Shown: one piece after another, positions 1-7,806 of the stretch
Layout of the letters: every line of letters begins with the position of its first letter
Numbering within the stretch: position 1 is the stretch's first letter
Source: Alphaproteobacteria bacterium
Lineage (GTDB): Bacteria > Pseudomonadota > Alphaproteobacteria > Rhizobiales > Rhizobiaceae
Direction: 5' to 3'
Assembly (NCBI GenBank): GCA_018829385.1
Contig: JAHJUC010000574.1
Span: forward strand, 1-52,011
Length of the DNA: 52,011 nt
Translations under genes and position numbers: made by a program
The notes under the pieces: model-generated
The model's input: the letters and a program-made list of their open reading frames with translations, nothing else
Database searches by the model: none
What the model was told of the DNA's origin: nothing

Positions 1-141
1 ACTTGATCGAAAATTACTTTGGCAAACTGAAAGAAAACAGAGGGGTAGCAATGCGCTCTTGCAAAACCGACCAGAGTTTCAAAGCCTTCATCTCAATCGC
101 CGCAACGCTCATTCACATAAGGTGAACGTCAACAGTCCCTA
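1..141. repeat. 141-bp terminal inverted repeat, left copy (IS5-family end)
   Basis: These bases are the exact reverse complement of the last 141 bases of the window (51871-52011). They diverge at base 142. The repeat contains the 3' end of an IS5-family transposase gene and the IS terminus, which ends in CAGTCCCT. Both copies have the IS terminus facing the inside of the window, so the IS bodies extend outward. The simplest reading is that the contig ends inside two inverted copies of one multicopy IS. Confidence 0.95.
3..125 (+). pseudogene. IS5-family transposase, C-terminal fragment
   Basis: An open frame enters from the left edge and ends at TGA 123-125, encoding about 40 residues. It includes the ENYFGKLKENRG and FKAFISIAATLIHIR segments typical of the C-terminus of IS5-family (IS427-like) DDE transposases. 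The segment with the conserved glutamate near ENYF-K is present, but the rest of the protein lies outside the window. Truncation here is due to the contig edge, not necessarily to decay. An identical fragment lies on the opposite strand at 51887-52009. Confidence 0.85.
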
Positions 142-188
142 CGTTTCACGATACCCGACGAGTTTTTTCGCAAGTCGCTTAGTCCGCT

Positions 189-296
189 GTGCCGACATTG
201 ATCCATCAAGAATGCTGCGTGATCGAAGAAGGGCAGCAATGCGGCGGCTGCGGTGCAGCATTTGGCAAGGTGACGGAGGTCCGCAAAGGGCCGTGA
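189..296 (+). CDS. small Cys-rich hypothetical protein (35 aa), phage-associated
   Basis: A short frame starting at GTG 189 encodes 35 residues with a CC pair and a CGGCG motif that could bind a metal. No clear Shine-Dalgarno precedes it. Its stop is directly followed by GTG 297, the start of the next (broken) phage-like gene in the same frame, which suggests either two coupled genes or one gene interrupted by stops. I do not recognise the family. Nearby genes are of tailed-phage type, so a small phage accessory protein is possible; decay debris next to the IS end is the alternative. Confidence 0.35.
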   Translation: MPTLIHQECCVIEEGQQCGGCGAAFGKVTEVRKGP

Positions 297-890
297 GTGA
301 CGCTCGACCCGAAAGGTTGAAGGTCTCTCTACATCGACGGCGTCCTGCAGAGCAGCGCCACCGCACCGAACACCGGCGGCAAGGGCAAGCCGGTGAAGTG
401 CATCTGGAAAAACTTCGGACTCCACGACTATTACACCAACACCACATGCTACTACGCCCATATCGCGGTGCTCGACGGCGTCTCGACCATCGGGCGGCGG
501 TTTGCGCGGCGCACGCCCGATCTGGTTGCGACCTATGACGCATTCTCGGGCGGGGTCGACGCGGTGAAGGACGGCGACATCGCCACCCGCGCCGCGAGCG
601 ACATTGCGGGTCAGCGTATGTCGTTTTCGCTGGCGGGGCCAACGGGGCCTGCCGGGGCTTCGGCCATCGCGGGCGTGCATGTGAAGCAGCTGGCCCAGCT
701 CGGAACGGCAGGGCCAACCGGTATTGCGGGGTTCCTGCGGATCGGCGGGGTCGACTATGATGCGCCGCCCGGTACGCCGTCCCCGGATATGGCCAGTCCC
801 GTCTATTCGACCTGGGACGTGAACCCGGCCGACAGCACGCCTTGGACCACGGCTGCGCTGCCGACGGAAGCCGGGATCGTCTCGTCATGA
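297..890 (+). pseudogene. phage tail/structural-like protein with in-frame TGA
   Basis: The frame runs from GTG 297 to the stop at 888-890 (about 197 codons) and is broken by one TGA at 318-320, seven codons in. After the stop it continues RSLYIDGV and encodes a glycine- and aromatic-rich protein with NFGLHDYYTNTT and collagen-like GPTGPAG stretches. That reads like a concanavalin/lectin-like phage structural protein. The TGA falls where a Trp (GW-RSLYIDG) would be plausible, so a TGG to TGA nonsense mutation is likely; re-initiation at GTG 393 is the alternative. Its end overlaps the next gene by ATGA, as in intact phage modules. No family is firmly recognised. Confidence 0.5.
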
Positions 891-1177
891 CGCCACCGCG
901 TTCCGATCAGGGCGACATGCGCATGTCCGAGATCGAATTCCAGGCCATGCTGACACGCGCTGCCGAAGCGGGTGCTAAACGCGCGCTGGCCGACGCCGGA
1001 ATCGATGGCAAGGACGCGGCCCTCGACATCCGCGATCTGCGCTCGCTGCTGGACTGCATCCGGTTCGTGCGGCGAACGGCCGTTCAGACGGCCGTCCATC
1101 TTATCACCACCGGCGTGATGTTGGCGCTCCTCGCCGGGATTGCTCTGAAGCTCAAGATCTTCGGCGGCGGTCCATAG
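887..1177 (+). CDS. small membrane protein of phage lysis module (DUF6127-like)
   Basis: This encodes 96 residues with a soluble N-terminal half (MSEIEFQAMLTRAAEAGAKR and DIRDLRSLLDCIRFVRR) and one hydrophobic segment near the C-terminus (about residues 66-88), followed by a short basic/glycine tail. The ATG at 887 overlaps the upstream stop as ATGA; a second in-frame ATG at 923 (MSEIEF) is also plausible. From memory this matches DUF6127-type proteins found beside endolysin-like peptidases in Rhodobacterales prophages. Size, single membrane span and position ahead of the M15 peptidase suggest a holin-like or spanin-like helper, but that role is inferred. Confidence 0.6.
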   Translation: MTPPRSDQGDMRMSEIEFQAMLTRAAEAGAKRALADAGIDGKDAALDIRDLRSLLDCIRFVRRTAVQTAVHLITTGVMLALLAGIALKLKIFGGGP

Positions 1178-1210
1178 ATGAGCTCCGCCTCAATTCACCT
1201 GACATCCTGA

Positions 1211-1229
1211 ACCCGCCCTTGTGGTGGGT
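1211..1229 (+). terminator. stem-loop before the M15 peptidase gene
   Basis: ACCCGCC (1211-1217) can pair with GGTGGGT (1223-1229) with one G-U pair, and a pyrimidine-rich TTCTTCGTTTC tract follows. It sits between the small membrane protein and the endolysin-like gene, just upstream of that gene's TGGAGGA ribosome site. It may act as a weak terminator or attenuator, or as an mRNA-stabilising hairpin. Confidence 0.4.
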
Positions 1230-1251
1230 TTCTTCGTTTCTGGAGGACACC

Positions 1252-1926
1252 ATGACCACGACCTTTTACGACCATTGGCGCGACGCCCCGGAAAGCGCTT
1301 GGCGCTGGACCAACTTCTCGCCCGCCGAAATCGCCTGCCGGGGCACTGGCAAGCTGCTGATCAACGAACCCGCCCTCGAAAAGCTGCAGACGCTGCGCGA
1401 CCGGCTGGGCAAGCCGTTGATCGTCCGTTCGGCCTATCGTAGCCCGGAGCACAACCGTGCCGTTGGCGGCGCAACGCGCTCGAAACACATGGACGGCGCG
1501 GCCTTCGACATCGCCATGTCGAACCACGACCCAGTGGCCTTCGAGGCGGCAGCACGGGAGGTAGGGTTTCTCGGCTTCGGCTTCTATCCTCGCTCAGGCT
1601 TCATGCATGTTGATCTTGGTCCAGCCCGCCAATGGGGTGAGCGGTTTCCTATCCGAGCGACCTCATTCGCGGAGGACGCGTCACCCGTGCGCGAGATTTT
1701 GGCCGACAGTCGCACAATGAAGGGCGGCGGGGCGGCAGGTGTCGCGACACTGGGCGCGGCCGGGGTAGAGGTTGCGCAGAGTGTTCTTGCCGAGACCCAG
1801 TCCGCCGTCCTGCCGCTGGTGCCGTACCTCGATACGCTCCGCTGGGTGTTCATCGCTCTGGCGCTCATTGGCATCGCGGTCACGATCTACGCCCGCCTAG
1901 ATGACTGGCGCAGGGGGCAGCGATGA
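1252..1926 (+). CDS. M15 family D,D-peptidase with C-terminal membrane anchor (phage endolysin type)
   Basis: This 224-residue protein is predicted to cleave peptidoglycan stem-peptide D-Ala bonds. Residues about 15-125 form the peptidase M15 (YcbK/VanX-like) zinc domain. SKHMDGAAFDI supplies His79 and Asp86, and HVDLG supplies His119 and Asp121, matching the SxHxxGxAxD and HxD metal/catalytic motifs. The C-terminus (about 185-218) holds one transmembrane helix and a basic tail, a layout seen in membrane-associated endolysins of Rhodobacterales prophages. ATG 1252 was chosen over an upstream ATG at 1219 because a GGAGGA site lies 6-8 nt before it and the family begins there. Its end overlaps the next gene as ATGA. 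It is intact, although the surrounding prophage is a fragment. Confidence 0.85.
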   Translation: MTTTFYDHWRDAPESAWRWTNFSPAEIACRGTGKLLINEPALEKLQTLRDRLGKPLIVRSAYRSPEHNRAVGGATRSKHMDGAAFDIAMSNHDPVAFEAAAREVGFLGFGFYPRSGFMHVDLGPARQWGERFPIRATSFAEDASPVREILADSRTMKGGGAAGVATLGAAGVEVAQSVLAETQSAVLPLVPYLDTLRWVFIALALIGIAVTIYARLDDWRRGQR

Positions 1927-2162
1927 TCTCGAGCTTTCTCGCCGGGATTATCGCCAGCGACAACCTCAGCTACGGCACCATCATCAGCGTCCAAACCGGA
2001 AGCGAAGAAGCCGTCACTGCCCTGACCGATGATGGCATCGACGAACTGAAAGACATGCTCGACGACGCACGTCAATCACCAGATGCATGGCGCGGCTTCC
2101 TCGAGGACTTTATCGCCGATCCCAACATCATCGCCCGCGTCAAGGAAAAAGAGCCGCGGTAG
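1923..2162 (+). CDS. hypothetical protein (79 aa), phage-associated
   Basis: ATG 1923 overlaps the TGA of the M15 peptidase, so translation is probably coupled. The product is a small acidic protein with a short hydrophobic N-terminus (SSFLAGIIAS) and an acidic helical middle (ALTDDGIDELKDMLDD). No family is recognised. Its 3' end abuts the remains of a transposase on the opposite strand (frame open to 2140), so the C-terminus may have been altered by the insertion that ended the prophage fragment. Confidence 0.55.
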   Translation: MISSFLAGIIASDNLSYGTIISVQTGSEEAVTALTDDGIDELKDMLDDARQSPDAWRGFLEDFIADPNIIARVKEKEPR

Positions 2163-3598
2163 AAACCGAGCGGTTACTGCGGATCAACGCGTCAGGATAG
2201 TCATCCGGATGAGCCGCCTGAAGCCTGCCCAGTAGCTCGCGCCCGGTTTGTGACGGGTCTTCGTGGAACCACGCCTTGAGGTCGTCGGTGACCTTGGCGA
2301 GCGGATCGGGGCGCCGCCGCCCTCGAGGCGCAGGCGGCTTTTTTCGCGACGTGGGCCTGACCTCACCTTCCTTCCAGGCATGGCGCAAACCGCTCAGGAA
2401 GGCATCGACGTCTGCCCTGGGGTCATGAGCGCCTTCATTGACCGGTCCTGCATCGGCCAGCGCCGTCAACCGTGCTTGTGACTGGCGGATGGCGTGAAGC
2501 AGGACGACCGGATCGAGCTGCCCGAATTGGGTGGCAAGCGCGTCCTTGGCTTCCTGCGCGACGGCGGGATGGGCCTGCACGCGCTGGAACGGTGTCAGCG
2601 GCGGATGATATCGCTTCGTCACCCGGGCCCCCCGTCGCGGGTCTTTTCCATCAGCTTGAACGAGGGCTGGAAGAAGTTCACGTAGAGCCGCATATCGCGA
2701 TAGAGGTGTGCCAGTTCGGTGGCCGCGGCAATGCCGGCGTATCTGCGATAGCCCACCATCCGCCGCACCACCGCCCCGTTCTTTTGTTCGACATGGGCCT
2801 GATCATTCTTTCGATAGGGGCGCGAGCGAGTGAACGCGACCTTTGCGGCGTCGCACCAGTCCCTGATCGTCTCGTTCATGAAGACGCTGTCATTGTCCGT
2901 ATCGAAGCCCAGCAACGGAAACGGCAGCGCCGGGCGCAGCGCGGTCATCACCTCGCTCAGCAGGCGCTGTTCGCGAAACAGAAGAGGCGCACATTCCGTC
3001 CATCCTGTCGCCACATCGGTCAACGTCAGCGTCTGCACGAAACTCCCGCTTGCCGACGGGCCGCTATGCGCCACGAGATCCGCTTCCATGTATCCGGGCG
3101 CGGGGTCGTTCCAATCCGCAAATGTGCGGACCGGCACGCTGCGCCGCACCGCCGAGGAGTGAGCATTGCGCCGTCGCCCTCCGCCCGACGCGCCCGCCCG
3201 GGCCGGGGCGAGCACCCGTCAATCGTCGCTGCGCTGATCTCGAGCAGACGCAGGCGCACCGTCTCGTCCAGTGCAAGATGGCCATGCCGCTCCATCGCCG
3301 GGATCAGCAACGGAATGAGTGGCTTCAGCCGCTTTCCGCAGATCCGGTCACCCGCTTCCCAGAGCACGACCAGCGCCTCGCGCACCGCGTCGTCATAAAC
3401 GCGGCGTTCCGGTCGGGGCCGCGACCGGTCCACGACATGGTCGCGTCGCAGCAGCCGTTCGGCATGCTTGCGGTGATATCCGGAGATCTCCGCGAACTCC
3501 GTCAGGATTCGACCCTTCTCGGTCCGGGTCGCAGCACGGTAGCGCGCCCCCACAGCCTCAAGAAGTTCGTCTCTCGTTCCCATGCCGATCCGCCTCAT
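2140..3598 (-). pseudogene. DDE (integrase-core) transposase, two frameshifts
   Basis: Three overlapping frames on the - strand add up to one transposase. The N-terminal frame (3598 to about 3150) has the GYHRKHAERLLRR helix-turn-helix region. The middle frame (about 3180 to 2619) carries the catalytic core, with Asp in MEADLVAHSG, Asp in FDTDNDSVFMN and Glu in HVEQKNGAVVRR. The C-terminal frame (2622 to 2140) begins TKRYHPPLTPF. The first break lies near 3150-3180 and the second in a six-C run at 2625-2635. Either could be a mutation; the G/C-run site could also be programmed frameshifting. A good ribosome site (AGGGGACAG) precedes the start at 3598. Family: an rve-type ISNCY/IS1202-like group, assigned from memory. 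Confidence 0.7.
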
Positions 3599-4032
3599 GC
3601 CTGTCCCCTTGAGTGAAACTCTCTCGGGAACGTTTCTAATGATGCAACGGCACTATCTTGGGGAACAATTCTGGTGCGGCAATGCGATTCTCATCCTGTT
3701 TGTCGCGCTGCAGCAAGCGACGCTGCTTCTGAATCTGGCGGCGGAAGCCTTGAAGACGTCGCCCCACCGGTTTTCTTTCCGGGGACTCGCACCGCTGACC
3801 CTGCCCTGCGAATTGCAGTTGCATAGTGAAGGGGCCGAAAACTCCGGAACCGTCTGGTGCCAGGATCAAACCGGTCTTCGAAGTTTTACCGCAGAATACG
3901 CGACTGTCTGAGCGGTTCTGCTTGGCGGCGGATTCAATTGTTGATTTTACTTTCTAACATATGTTAGGTATCAGAAAGCGGCTTGGCACCTCCGGCAAGC
4001 AGCCCTCTGAAATAAGAGGTGGGAGGAGAAAA
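3599..4032. other. intergenic region upstream of catabolic cluster I
   Basis: No convincing gene is seen in these 434 bases. Frames open on either strand (for example 3582-3911 +, 3636-3869 -) have no recognisable domain and probably are remains of the IS boundary. The right part becomes AT-richer and contains TTGATTTTAC followed by the 14-bp palindrome at 3954-3967, so the cluster I promoter/operator most likely lies at about 3935-3975. A strong GGGAGGAG ribosome site at 4021-4028 opens the leader ORF. Confidence 0.6.
3954..3967. promoter_or_regulatory. perfect palindrome CTAACATATGTTAG, candidate operator
   Basis: A perfect 7+7 inverted repeat without spacer sits about 65 nt upstream of the leader ORF and 155 nt upstream of the first ABC gene. 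It is next to TTGATT (3941-3946), which could be part of a -35 element. Palindromes of this form are typical of TetR/MarR-type operators. No regulator gene is found inside cluster I, so the cognate factor is unknown. I saw no second copy elsewhere in the window. Confidence 0.5.
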
Positions 4033-4125
4033 ATGCGAGGAAACCTCGTCACTTGCGGATCACCGTTCGGTCAGGTTATGTGCCGTTCCATGGGCTGTCG
4101 GCAAAAGGCACGGGCTGAGTCATGA
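4033..4125 (+). CDS. 30-aa leader ORF translationally coupled to the ABC ATPase
   Basis: A strong GGGAGGAG ribosome site (4021-4028) is spaced correctly for ATG 4033. The frame runs 30 codons and ends at TGA 4123-4125, overlapping the ATG of the ABC ATPase gene (4122) as ATGA. The ATPase start has no good ribosome site of its own, so its translation probably depends on ribosomes that finish this short ORF. The peptide contains three Cys and several basic residues and resembles no known protein. It could be a regulatory leader or simply a translation-coupling device. Confidence 0.55.
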   Translation: MRGNLVTCGSPFGQVMCRSMGCRQKARAES

Positions 4126-4901
4126 CCACGAATGGGGGGATCGTCACATCGCCGCTTGCTGTGCGCAGTGCAACTTTGAAATTTGGCGGTGTGACGGCGC
4201 TCGACGATGTGAGCATTACCGTGAACGACGATGAATTGCTTGCGATCATCGGTCCGAACGGTGCCGGAAAAACATCACTTCTGAACGTTACTGCGGGTTT
4301 CTATCGTCCGCAGAAGGGCCGTGTCGAGTTGTCCGGGCAGGACGTTACCGGCCTGCGTGTTGACCAGATCGCCCGGCGCGGACTGGCGCGTACGTTTCAG
4401 GGCACCCATCTCTTTGCCGGGCAGACCGTGGTGGAAAACATCATGATCGGTCGTCACATGCTGATGAAATCGAATGTGATCCAGGCCTTTTTCCAGTTTG
4501 GGCCCGTGATGCGGGAGGAATCAGAGCATCGCGAAGCCGCCGAAGAGATTATTGACTTTCTGGAGATCGAAGCAATCCGCAACCGGCCAGTGGGCACATT
4601 GGGCTACGGGCTGCGCAAACGTGTCGATCTGGGCCGCGCATTGGCGCAGGAACCATCCATCCTGCTGATGGATGAACCGATGGCCGGCATGAACTCGGAA
4701 GAGAAAGAGGACCTCGCGCGCTTCATTTTCGATGTGCGCGAGGCGCGCAAGATTCCAGTGGTTCTGGTCGAGCACGACATGGGCGTTGTTATGGACCTTG
4801 CTGACCGGATCGTGGTGCTGGACTTCGGGCGGGTCATCGCCGAAGGCACGCCCGAAGAAATCCAGAAGAACCCGGCTGTGATCAAGGCATATCTGGGGTA
4901 G
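4122..4901 (+). CDS. ABC transporter ATP-binding protein, LivG type
   Basis: This 259-residue protein is one of two ATPases of a branched-chain-amino-acid-type (HAAT) importer. Walker A is GPNGAGKTS (about residues 44-52), the signature region is YGLRKRVDLGRAL (non-canonical YG instead of SGG, normal for LivG), Walker B is ILLMDEPMAGM, and the H-loop is VVLVEHDMGVVMDLADRI. It is followed after only 4 nt by an acyl-CoA synthetase gene and then the permeases. That suggests the importer carries an organic acid rather than an amino acid. Translation is probably coupled to the leader ORF. The ATG is preferred because the family N-terminus (SATLKFGGVTALDDVS) begins shortly after. Confidence 0.9.
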   Translation: MTTNGGIVTSPLAVRSATLKFGGVTALDDVSITVNDDELLAIIGPNGAGKTSLLNVTAGFYRPQKGRVELSGQDVTGLRVDQIARRGLARTFQGTHLFAGQTVVENIMIGRHMLMKSNVIQAFFQFGPVMREESEHREAAEEIIDFLEIEAIRNRPVGTLGYGLRKRVDLGRALAQEPSILLMDEPMAGMNSEEKEDLARFIFDVREARKIPVVLVEHDMGVVMDLADRIVVLDFGRVIAEGTPEEIQKNPAVIKAYLG

Positions 4902-4905
4902 CGGG

Positions 4906-6903
4906 ATGACTAAACAAAGAACAGCAATGGTCTTTTCAGACCCGGCAGTGACACACAGCGAAACCCTGCCGCAGATTTTGCTCGCGCGTGCAACGTCCAT
5001 GCCGAACAACCTCGCCGAACGCCACAAGCGCCTGGGAATCTGGCGTGAATTCACCTGGGCCGATGTGATTGACAGGGTTCGTGCCCTGGCTCTCGGGTTG
5101 GAGAACCTGGGCCTGTCGGCGGGCGAATCCGTCATGTTGATCGGGGAAAACGAACCCGAACATTTCTGGGCTGAATACGCCGTTCAGTCATTGGGCGGCA
5201 AAGTCCTGTCCGTCTATCCGGATCAGAACGCCGAAGAGATCCTGTATCTGGCCGAAGACTCGCAAACGCGGATTTTTCTGGCGCAGGATCAGGAGCAGGT
5301 CGATAAATGCATCGAGATCGCGGGCAAGTACTCGCGTGCCTTGGCGATCGTTTACTGGGATGATTCTGGTCTTTGGAGCTATGATCATCCCCTCTTGCAT
5401 TCATTTGAAAGTGTGAGCGCGGCAGGACGTCAGATTCACGCCAAGGAGCCTGCCAGATTTGAAGAACACGTCAAACGCGGGCGGGCGGACGATACCGCCT
5501 TGCTGTCCTATACCTCCGGGACCACGGGAAAACCGAAGGGCGTTGTCATCAGCTATCGTTACCTGTTCGACAACTGCTCACGTGTGATGGGGGCAATCGA
5601 AATCGCGCCAGGCACCGAATACTTGACGTACATTTCGCCTGCCTGGGTCACGGAACAGATTTTCGGCCTGTCGATTGGTTTGATCGCGCCCATGGTCGTC
5701 AATTTTCCCGAAGGCCCCGAAGACGTGCTGACCAACATCCGCGAACTGGCGGTTGACGCGCTGGTGTTCAGTCCGCGCCAGTGGGAAAACCTTGCCTCGA
5801 TCGTTCAGGCCCGGATGCTGGGCGCGGGCAAGTTCCGCAACTTGATGTACAATTGGGGTATGAAAGTCGGCCGTGACGTTTATGTCGAACGCTTGGAAGG
5901 GCGCAGTCCCAGCCTCGCCGCGCGCCTGCGACTTCCCTTTGCCGAGGCGCTGGTGCTGCATCACCTGCGCGACAATTTAGGCCTTGGCAAGGCAAAAAAT
6001 GCGATGAGCGGCGGTGCTCTGATGGCCCCGGAAGTCTTTCGCATGTTCCACGCCATGGGGGTCAAGCTGCGCAACGTCTATGGCGCGACCGAAATCGGCC
6101 TTCTGACCGCGCATGTCGGCGAAAGTTATCAGCTGGAAACAAGCGGCAGCTGGATGCAAAGCAATACCGCTTATGGCGATCCGTTGGAATACCGCATAAC
6201 GCCGCAAAGCGAGTTGCAGGTCCGCGGCGGCTCGGGCTTTGGCGGATATTATGGCAAACCGGACGAGACCGCCGAGGTGCTGACCGAAGACGGTTGGTAT
6301 GCCACCGGCGATGCGGTTTCGATGACCGATGACGGAGAGCTGGTATTCTACGACCGCGTCAAGGACATGCGCCGCCTGGCGAACGGCCACAGTTATCCGC
6401 CGCAGTTTATCGAAACACGGCTGCGCTACAGCCCCTACATCAAGGATCTTATGACGCTGGGCGACGAAACCCGGGATTTTGTCGGAGCGCTGATCAATAT
6501 CGACATGGAGGTCCTCAGCCGCTGGGCCGAAGAGAACAATATCAGCTTCTCGACCTATACCGACCTGTCGCAAAAAGCCGAGGTTCTGGACCTTATCAAA
6601 GGCGAGGTTTCGCGCATCAACGCCTTGCTGCCCGAAGGCTCTCGGGTCGTGCGGTTCGCGAATTTCCCCAAGGAACTGGACCCGGACGAAGGCGAGCTGA
6701 CCCGCAGCCGGAAACTCCGGCGCGCATTCCTGGAAGACCGGTATGCCACGCTCGTTGAGGCTATTTACAGCGGTGCCGACAAGATCGACCTTGAGATTGC
6801 CGTTACTTATCAGGATGGCCGCCAGGGCGTGCTCAGGGCCGAGGTGCGTGTATCGGATGTCGAGAGCGGATCGAAGGCTGCCGGGCGGCGGTCGCAAATT
6901 TAA
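4906..6903 (+). CDS. AMP-forming acyl-CoA synthetase (long-chain type)
   Basis: At 665 residues this is in the long-chain fatty-acyl-CoA synthetase size class (ANL superfamily). It activates a carboxylic acid to its CoA thioester via an acyl-adenylate. The P-loop SYTSGTTGKPKG lies near residue 200, the A5 motif is YGATEIGLL, and the A7/A8 region is GDAVSMTDDGELVFYDRVKDM. The C-terminal lid carries LTRSRKLRR. Its position inside the ABC operon, between the LivG-type ATPase and the permeases, argues that the imported acid is its substrate and that uptake and CoA trapping are coupled. It starts 4 nt after the ATPase stop, behind TAGCGGG. The actual acid (aromatic, alicyclic or fatty) cannot be read from the sequence. 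Confidence 0.85.
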   Translation: MTKQRTAMVFSDPAVTHSETLPQILLARATSMPNNLAERHKRLGIWREFTWADVIDRVRALALGLENLGLSAGESVMLIGENEPEHFWAEYAVQSLGGKVLSVYPDQNAEEILYLAEDSQTRIFLAQDQEQVDKCIEIAGKYSRALAIVYWDDSGLWSYDHPLLHSFESVSAAGRQIHAKEPARFEEHVKRGRADDTALLSYTSGTTGKPKGVVISYRYLFDNCSRVMGAIEIAPGTEYLTYISPAWVTEQIFGLSIGLIAPMVVNFPEGPEDVLTNIRELAVDALVFSPRQWENLASIVQARMLGAGKFRNLMYNWGMKVGRDVYVERLEGRSPSLAARLRLPFAEALVLHHLRDNLGLGKAKNAMSGGALMAPEVFRMFHAMGVKLRNVYGATEIGLLTAHVGESYQLETSGSWMQSNTAYGDPLEYRITPQSELQVRGGSGFGGYYGKPDETAEVLTEDGWYATGDAVSMTDDGELVFYDRVKDMRRLANGHSYPPQFIETRLRYSPYIKDLMTLGDETRDFVGALINIDMEVLSRWAEENNISFSTYTDLSQKAEVLDLIKGEVSRINALLPEGSRVVRFANFPKELDPDEGELTRSRKLRRAFLEDRYATLVEAIYSGADKIDLEIAVTYQDGRQGVLRAEVRVSDVESGSKAAGRRSQI

Positions 6904-6918
6904 GGGAGGTCGGAAAAA

Positions 6919-7803
6919 ATGGTCTATTTCATCAATGACATCATCACCGGGGCCTTGATCGGCCTGCTTTACGCGCTGGTGGCCATGGGGTTCGTCGTGA
7001 TCTACCGCGCCAGCAAGGTGTTCAATTTCGCGCAGGGCGAACTGGTGATCATCGGCGGTTTCATCGTCTGGTTCACAACCATGCAGCTCGGCCTGAGCCT
7101 GTGGCTGTCGATCCCGCTATCCTTGGTTCTTGCGGGTCTTGTCGGCTATCTGATCGAACGGATTTTCCTCACCAAGCTGATCGGTGAATCGGTGTTCTCG
7201 ATGGTGATGGTGACTGTCGGCCTGCTGATCCTGCTGCGTGGCGTCGTCCTGCTGCTGTTTGGGGCCTCCGTCCGGCCATTCCCGATCATCTTTCCGCTGA
7301 AGCCGCTCTTCCTCGGCGATATGCTGATTCCGATGAACTTGCTTATCGGGGGGATCATCACCATCGTTGCCGCCGTTGGCCTGTCCTGGTTCTTCAACCG
7401 GACCCGTTCAGGCCTGCGGATGACGGCAGTGGCCGAAGATCACGTCGTCGCTGCTTCGATGGGGATTTCGGTGAAAGGCTCTATTGCCTTTGCCTGGATT
7501 CTCGGCGCAATCCTGTCCACGATAGGGGCGATGATCTTCCTCAGCGGCAAGTCGCTGACCTTTCTGGCCTCGGATATCGGTTTTGCGGCACTGCCGGTTG
7601 CATTGTTCGCCGGGTTGGAGTCGATCGGCGGACTTGTCCTGGCGGGAATCATCATCGGTGTAATCCAGAGCCTGACCACCAACTACCTCGATCCGATCAT
7701 CGGCGGCTCGCTCGGCAGTGTCGTGCCCTATATCATCATGCTTGCCATTCTGCTGATCCGGCCCACGGGTCTGTTCGGCTGGCGCACAATCGAGCGGGTT
7801 TAA
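6919..7803 (+). CDS. ABC transporter permease, LivH type
   Basis: This 294-residue integral membrane protein has about eight predicted helices. It carries the LivH-typical N-terminal run GLIYALVAMGFVVIYRASKVFNFAQGELV (seen here as GLLYALVAMG and NFAQGELVIIGG) and the cytoplasmic EAA-like loop around MTAVAEDHVVAASMGISV, which contacts the ATPases. It starts behind GGGAGGTCGG. It pairs with the LivM-type permease that follows 3 nt later, and the two form the membrane channel of the cluster I importer. Confidence 0.9.
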   Translation: MVYFINDIITGALIGLLYALVAMGFVVIYRASKVFNFAQGELVIIGGFIVWFTTMQLGLSLWLSIPLSLVLAGLVGYLIERIFLTKLIGESVFSMVMVTVGLLILLRGVVLLLFGASVRPFPIIFPLKPLFLGDMLIPMNLLIGGIITIVAAVGLSWFFNRTRSGLRMTAVAEDHVVAASMGISVKGSIAFAWILGAILSTIGAMIFLSGKSLTFLASDIGFAALPVALFAGLESIGGLVLAGIIIGVIQSLTTNYLDPIIGGSLGSVVPYIIMLAILLIRPTGLFGWRTIERV

Positions 7804-7806
7804 TTC

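Noticed and set aside
3582-3911. Open frames on both strands (3582-3911 +, 3636-3869 -) downstream of the frameshifted transposase
   Set aside because: No ribosome site, no recognisable domain, and composition unlike the neighbouring genes; treated as non-coding.
6743-6958. + strand frame bridging the ligase end and the LivH-type start
   Set aside because: Out of frame with both genes and explained by their coding sequence.
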